From a beta proteobacterium AAP65 (GTDB taxonomy: Bacteria; Pseudomonadota; Gammaproteobacteria; Burkholderiales; Burkholderiaceae_C): a stretch of 64,000 bases of DNA. Positions within the stretch are counted from its first letter, which is position 1, and each line of letters begins with the position of its first letter. The notes beneath the pieces are model-generated. The model ran no database searches. It had not been told where the DNA came from and was given only the letters and a program-made list of their open reading frames with translations. The position numbers were made by a program, and so were the translations under genes. The stretch spans positions 1-64,000 of the forward strand of contig LJHW01000027.1 of NCBI GenBank assembly GCA_001295865.1, in the 5' to 3' direction. Of the stretch, positions 61,042 through 64,000 are shown in pieces.

Positions 61042-61691
61042 ACCCCACCCAGCCTCCCAATGGCCGGCCCGGGCGTTTCATCAGTTTCGAAGGCATAGAC
61101 GGCGCCGGAAAGAGCTCGCACATCGAGGCCCTGGCCGCCTGGCTGCGCGCCCGCGGGCACGAGGTGGTGCTGACGCGCGAGCCTGGCGGCACACCGCTGG
61201 CCGAACGCCTGCGCGAGCTGGTGTTGCACGAGCCGATGGATCCCCTGACCGAAGCCCTGCTCGTCTTCGCGGCACGGCGCGACCACCTCGTGCGGCACAT
61301 CGAGCCGGCCCTGGCGCGCGGCGCCACGGTGCTGTGCGACCGCTACACCGATGCCAGTTTCGCCTACCAGGGCGGCGGCCGCGGTTTCGACCTGGCCGTG
61401 CTGAAACAGCTCGAACAGTGGGTGCAGACAGGCCCCGCCGGCCTGCGCCAGCCCGACCTGACGGTGTGGTTCGAACTGCCCGCCGCCACCGCCGCCGAGC
61501 GGCGCGGTGCAGCGCGTGCGCCCGACCGTTTCGAAGCGCAGGACCTGGCCTTCTTCGAACGCGTGGCCGCCGGCTACGCCGCGCGCTGCGCCGCCGACCC
61601 AGCGCGCTTCGCGCGCGTGGACGCCAGCCTGCCGCGCGAGACTGTGTGGGCGCAGATCGAGGCGCAGGTGTCTGCACGCCCATGGGCATGA
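61038..61691 (+). CDS. tmk: Thymidylate kinase
   Basis: A 217-residue kinase converting dTMP to dTDP. The P-loop is [11 protein letters not shown] (17-27), REPGGT (47-52) is the substrate loop, and [17 protein letters not shown] the DRY segment. The start codon is TTG at 61038, whose bases overlap the mltG stop, an uncommon but clear coupling. It overlaps holB at its 3' end by 4 bp. Confidence 0.93.
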   Translation: MNPTQPPNGRPGRFISFEGIDGAGKSSHIEALAAWLRARGHEVVLTREPGGTPLAERLRELVLHEPMDPLTEALLVFAARRDHLVRHIEPALARGATVLCDRYTDASFAYQGGGRGFDLAVLKQLEQWVQTGPAGLRQPDLTVWFELPAATAAERRGAARAPDRFEAQDLAFFERVAAGYAARCAADPARFARVDASLPRETVWAQIEAQVSARPWA

Positions 61692-62803
61692 ACGCGCTGA
61701 TCGTCGGCGAAGACGGTAGGCTGCCGCTGCCCTGGCTGGCCGAACCCCTGGCCCAGGCTTTGAACACCCACCGCGGCCACGCGCTGCTGGTGCACGGTGC
61801 GCCCGGCGTGGGTGCGCTGGCCTTCTCGCTGGTGCTGGCGCAGGCCTGGCTGTGTGAAGGCCGCGGCAGCGGCGCGCAGGCCTTGCCGCGCCCCTGCGGC
61901 CGCTGCGGCAGCTGCCGTCTCGTGCAAAGCCACCTGCACCCCGACCTGACCGTGCTGCTGCCGGAAACCCTGCGCCGCGAGCACGGCTGGCCGCTGCCCG
62001 ACGACAAGACCGACGGCGACGACAGCAAGCGCAAGCCCAGCCGCCAGATCCGCATCGACGAGGTGCGCCTGCTCATCGAGCGCAGCACGCGCACCAGCGC
62101 GCGGGGCCAGGGCAAGGTGGGGCTGCTGCACCCGGCCGAGGTGCTGAACCTGCAGTCGGCCAACGCGCTGCTGAAGACGCTGGAAGAACCGGCCGCCGGC
62201 ACGCGGCTGCTGCTGACCACGGCCGACCCCAGCACGCTGCTGCCCACGGTGCGCAGCCGCTGCCAACTGCAGCGCCTGCCGGCGCCGGCACCGGCGCTGG
62301 CCGTGCAGTGGCTGCAGGGCCAGGGTGTGGCCGATGCCGACGATGCGCGAGTGCTGCTCGCCGCCAGCGGTGGCCGGCCGCTGGACGCGCTGGTCCTGCA
62401 ACAGGCCGGCATCGACGCCCGCGCCTGGGCGGCACTGCCGGCGGCGGTGGCCGCCGGCCACGCCGGTGCGCTGGCCGGCTGGCCGGTGCCGCGCGCGGTG
62501 GATGCGCTGCAGAAGCTCTGCCACGACGCCATGGCCCGCGCCGCCGGTGGGACGGCGGTCTACTTCCCGCAGGCCGGCGTGCCGGCGCGCGCTGCCTTGC
62601 CATCGCTGATGGCCTGGGGGGCCGACCTGCGCCGCGTGGCGCGCCATGACGAACACCCCTGGAGCGAAGCCCTGCTGCTCGAGGCCCTGGTCAGCGCTGC
62701 GGCGCTGGCCCTGGCACCGCCCAGCAGCCCGGCCGGCGTGCGCAGCAGCGCACGGTCGGCGGCCCGCGGGGCCGGGCAGGGCTTGGATACACTCGGCGCA
62801 TGA
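61688..62803 (+). CDS. holB: DNA polymerase III subunit delta prime
   Basis: A 371-residue clamp-loader subunit. VHGAPGVGA is the degenerate P-loop, which need not bind ATP in this subunit. A zinc module is built by a Cys in WLCEGRG and [19 protein letters not shown] and [20 protein letters not shown] are the sensor and SRC motifs. The ATG at 61688 overlaps the tmk stop; an ATG six bases upstream is an alternative. It overlaps pilZ with an ATGA junction. Confidence 0.9.
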   Translation: MNALIVGEDGRLPLPWLAEPLAQALNTHRGHALLVHGAPGVGALAFSLVLAQAWLCEGRGSGAQALPRPCGRCGSCRLVQSHLHPDLTVLLPETLRREHGWPLPDDKTDGDDSKRKPSRQIRIDEVRLLIERSTRTSARGQGKVGLLHPAEVLNLQSANALLKTLEEPAAGTRLLLTTADPSTLLPTVRSRCQLQRLPAPAPALAVQWLQGQGVADADDARVLLAASGGRPLDALVLQQAGIDARAWAALPAAVAAGHAGALAGWPVPRAVDALQKLCHDAMARAAGGTAVYFPQAGVPARAALPSLMAWGADLRRVARHDEHPWSEALLLEALVSAAALALAPPSSPAGVRSSARSAARGAGQGLDTLGA

Positions 62804-63207
62804 ACGAAAGCGTCCCCACACGAGCCGGCGGCCTGGGGCCTCCCGTGGGGGGGGCGGCCGGCCCGGCCAGCCGGCCCAGCGTCATCCAGCTGGTGTTCCG
62901 CGAGAAGGGGGCGCTCTACGCGGCCTACATCCCGGCGCTCACCGACGGCGGTCTGTTCGTGCCGACCACGCGCGAGTACAAGCTCGGCGACGACATCTAC
63001 CTGCTGCTGTCGCTGCCCGACGACCCGCAGCGTTTCCCGGTGGCGGGCAAGGTGGCATGGATCACCCCGGCCAACGCTTCGGGCGGCCGCACCCAGGGGG
63101 TGGGCGTGCGTTTCCCCAACGACGACAAGTCGCGCCAGCTCAAGATCAAGATCGAGGAAGTGCTGGGCACCAGCATCTCTTCTTCCAAGCCCACACAGAC
63201 GCTGTGA
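62800..63207 (+). CDS. pilZ: PilZ domain protein, type IV pilus assembly
   Basis: A 135-residue PilZ-fold protein whose core reads IQLVFREKGALYAAYIPALTDGGLFVPT...LLLSLPDDPQRFPVAGKVAWITP. The RxxxR motif for cyclic di-GMP binding is absent, as in the pilus-assembly PilZ of Pseudomonas, which does not bind the nucleotide on its own. The position next to holB is the same as in Pseudomonas and relatives. The first 25 residues are Gly/Pro-rich and not conserved. Its start overlaps the holB stop. Confidence 0.87.
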   Translation: MNESVPTRAGGLGPPVGGAAGPASRPSVIQLVFREKGALYAAYIPALTDGGLFVPTTREYKLGDDIYLLLSLPDDPQRFPVAGKVAWITPANASGGRTQGVGVRFPNDDKSRQLKIKIEEVLGTSISSSKPTQTL

Positions 63208-63268
63208 GGCGCCGTGGCCGCGGTGTGCGGCCGGCGCAAAGCCAGCCTGCAGACCGAGCCCCCGGGCC

Positions 63269-64000
63269 ATGTTCATCGACTCCCACTGCCATCTGAGCTT
63301 TCCTGAACTGCAGGCGAAGCTGCCCGAGCTGCGCACGGCCATGGCCGAAGCGCGCGTGGACCGCGCGCTGTGCATCTGCACCACGCTGGAAGAGTTTCCG
63401 CAGGTGCACGCGCTGGCCCTGGCGCACGACAACTTCTGGTGCAGCGTGGGGGTGCATCCCGACAACGAAGGCGTGCAAGAGCCCACGCTGAGCGACCTGC
63501 TGGAACGTGCCGCGCTGCCGCGGGTGGTGGCCATCGGCGAAACCGGCCTCGACTACTACCGCCTGAACGGCCGCAGCGTGGCCGACATGGCCTGGCAGCG
63601 CGAGCGTTTCCGCGTGCACATCCGCGCCGCGCTGGCCACCGGGCTGCCGCTGGTCATCCACACGCGCAGCGCCAGCGAAGACACGCTGGCCGTGCTGCGC
63701 GAGGAAGCCGAGCGCGGGCGTGAACAAGGGCAGGGCGCCGTGCGCGGCGTCTTCCACTGCTTCACCGAGACCATGGAAGTGGCGATGGCGGCGCTGGAGC
63801 TCGGCTTCCACATCTCCTTCTCCGGCATCCTCACCTTCCGCAACGCCGAGGCGCTGCGCGAGGTGGCGCGCGCGGTGCCGCTGGAGCGCTGCCTGATTGA
63901 GACCGACAGCCCCTACCTCGCGCCCATGCCGCACCGCGGCAAGACCAACCAGCCGGCCTACGTGGCGCACGTGGCCGCGCAGCTGGCGGCACTCAAAGGC
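63269..64000 (+). CDS. tatD: TatD family metal-dependent hydrolase (3' partial)
   Basis: 244 codons are present before the window ends with no stop, so the gene is truncated at the window edge. MFIDSHCHLSFPEL carries the first metal ligands, VHPDNEG and GETGLDYYRLNG the next, followed by IHTRSASEDT, GVFHCFTETME and ETDSPYLAPMPHRGK. The family are 3'-5' DNA/RNA exonucleases. It follows pilZ by 61 bp and completes the mltG-tmk-holB-pilZ-tatD cluster. An upstream alternate start was not found. Confidence 0.92.
   Translation, partial: MFIDSHCHLSFPELQAKLPELRTAMAEARVDRALCICTTLEEFPQVHALALAHDNFWCSVGVHPDNEGVQEPTLSDLLERAALPRVVAIGETGLDYYRLNGRSVADMAWQRERFRVHIRAALATGLPLVIHTRSASEDTLAVLREEAERGREQGQGAVRGVFHCFTETMEVAMAALELGFHISFSGILTFRNAEALREVARAVPLERCLIETDSPYLAPMPHRGKTNQPAYVAHVAAQLAALKG

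Overview
The window reads as a chromosomal segment of a very GC-rich betaproteobacterium of the order Burkholderiales, probably in or near the Comamonadaceae / Rubrivivax-Leptothrix group. This is inferred from the strong GC bias at third codon positions, families typical of that order (DUF3138 porin, DUF4936, a conserved 106-residue protein beside a DnaQ-fold exonuclease) and the mltG-tmk-holB-pilZ-tatD order. Coding density is very high. No tRNA, rRNA, IS element, prophage or CRISPR array was seen. Many genes are joined by ATGA, GTGA, TTGA or TGATG stop/start overlaps.

Layout. 1-2.6 kb: a surface-glycan trio (DUF5672 protein, methyltransferase, glycosyltransferase). 2.6-9.1 kb: rsuA, a P1-family peptidase, a two-gene acyl-CoA dehydrogenase operon resembling pimC/pimD, a periplasmic aspartic protease coupled to yajQ, and murB. 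9.1-18.2 kb: a membrane protein, a 2-oxoglutarate dioxygenase paired with a hydroxyaspartate/threonine-type ammonia-lyase, an S10 carboxypeptidase, phosphofructokinase, a cupin, an SDR, an RluA-type pseudouridine synthase, a 487-bp leader with a 20-codon ORF, and rsgA. 18.3-28.7 kb: an MFS exporter, a membrane Ser/Thr kinase with a cysteine-patterned tail, a fatty acyl-CoA ligase, an exonuclease, a CoA-transferase, egtD and dusA.

28.8-31.9 kb: a DUF1801 protein followed by mtnP, mtnA and a FucA-like class II aldolase. The last three form a short salvage route for methylthioadenosine / 5'-deoxyadenosine that ends at dihydroxyacetone phosphate.

31.9-48.7 kb: a 16.8-kb run on the minus strand for polyamine uptake and catabolism. 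It encodes an agmatinase-type ureohydrolase, two class III aminotransferases, puuB, puuD, puuA, the potFGHI ABC importer, a DUF3138 porin, puuC, a second GS-fold ligase of the GlnT/GmaS type and an EamA transporter. Both the gamma-glutamyl route and the transaminase route from putrescine to GABA are present. Carbon from GABA can enter the TCA cycle as succinate; the glyoxylate-shunt gene aceA lies just beyond.

48.8-58.7 kb: a class I glutamine amidotransferase, aceA behind an operator-rich promoter, an orphan LivK-type binding protein, an orphan OmpR-type regulator, a GntR(YtrA)/ABC-2 operon, an iron alcohol dehydrogenase, an HSL-type esterase and a thioesterase-acetyltransferase fusion. 58.7-64 kb: DUF4936 and ygfZ, divergent from mltG-tmk-holB-pilZ-tatD; tatD runs off the window end.

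The most notable candidates for new biology are the dioxygenase/ammonia-lyase pair, the compact MTA-to-DHAP operon, the kinase with a periplasmic twin CX10C tail, the hotdog-GNAT fusion, the 20-codon leader ORF before rsgA, and several clean operators (upstream of the acyl-CoA dehydrogenases and aceA).
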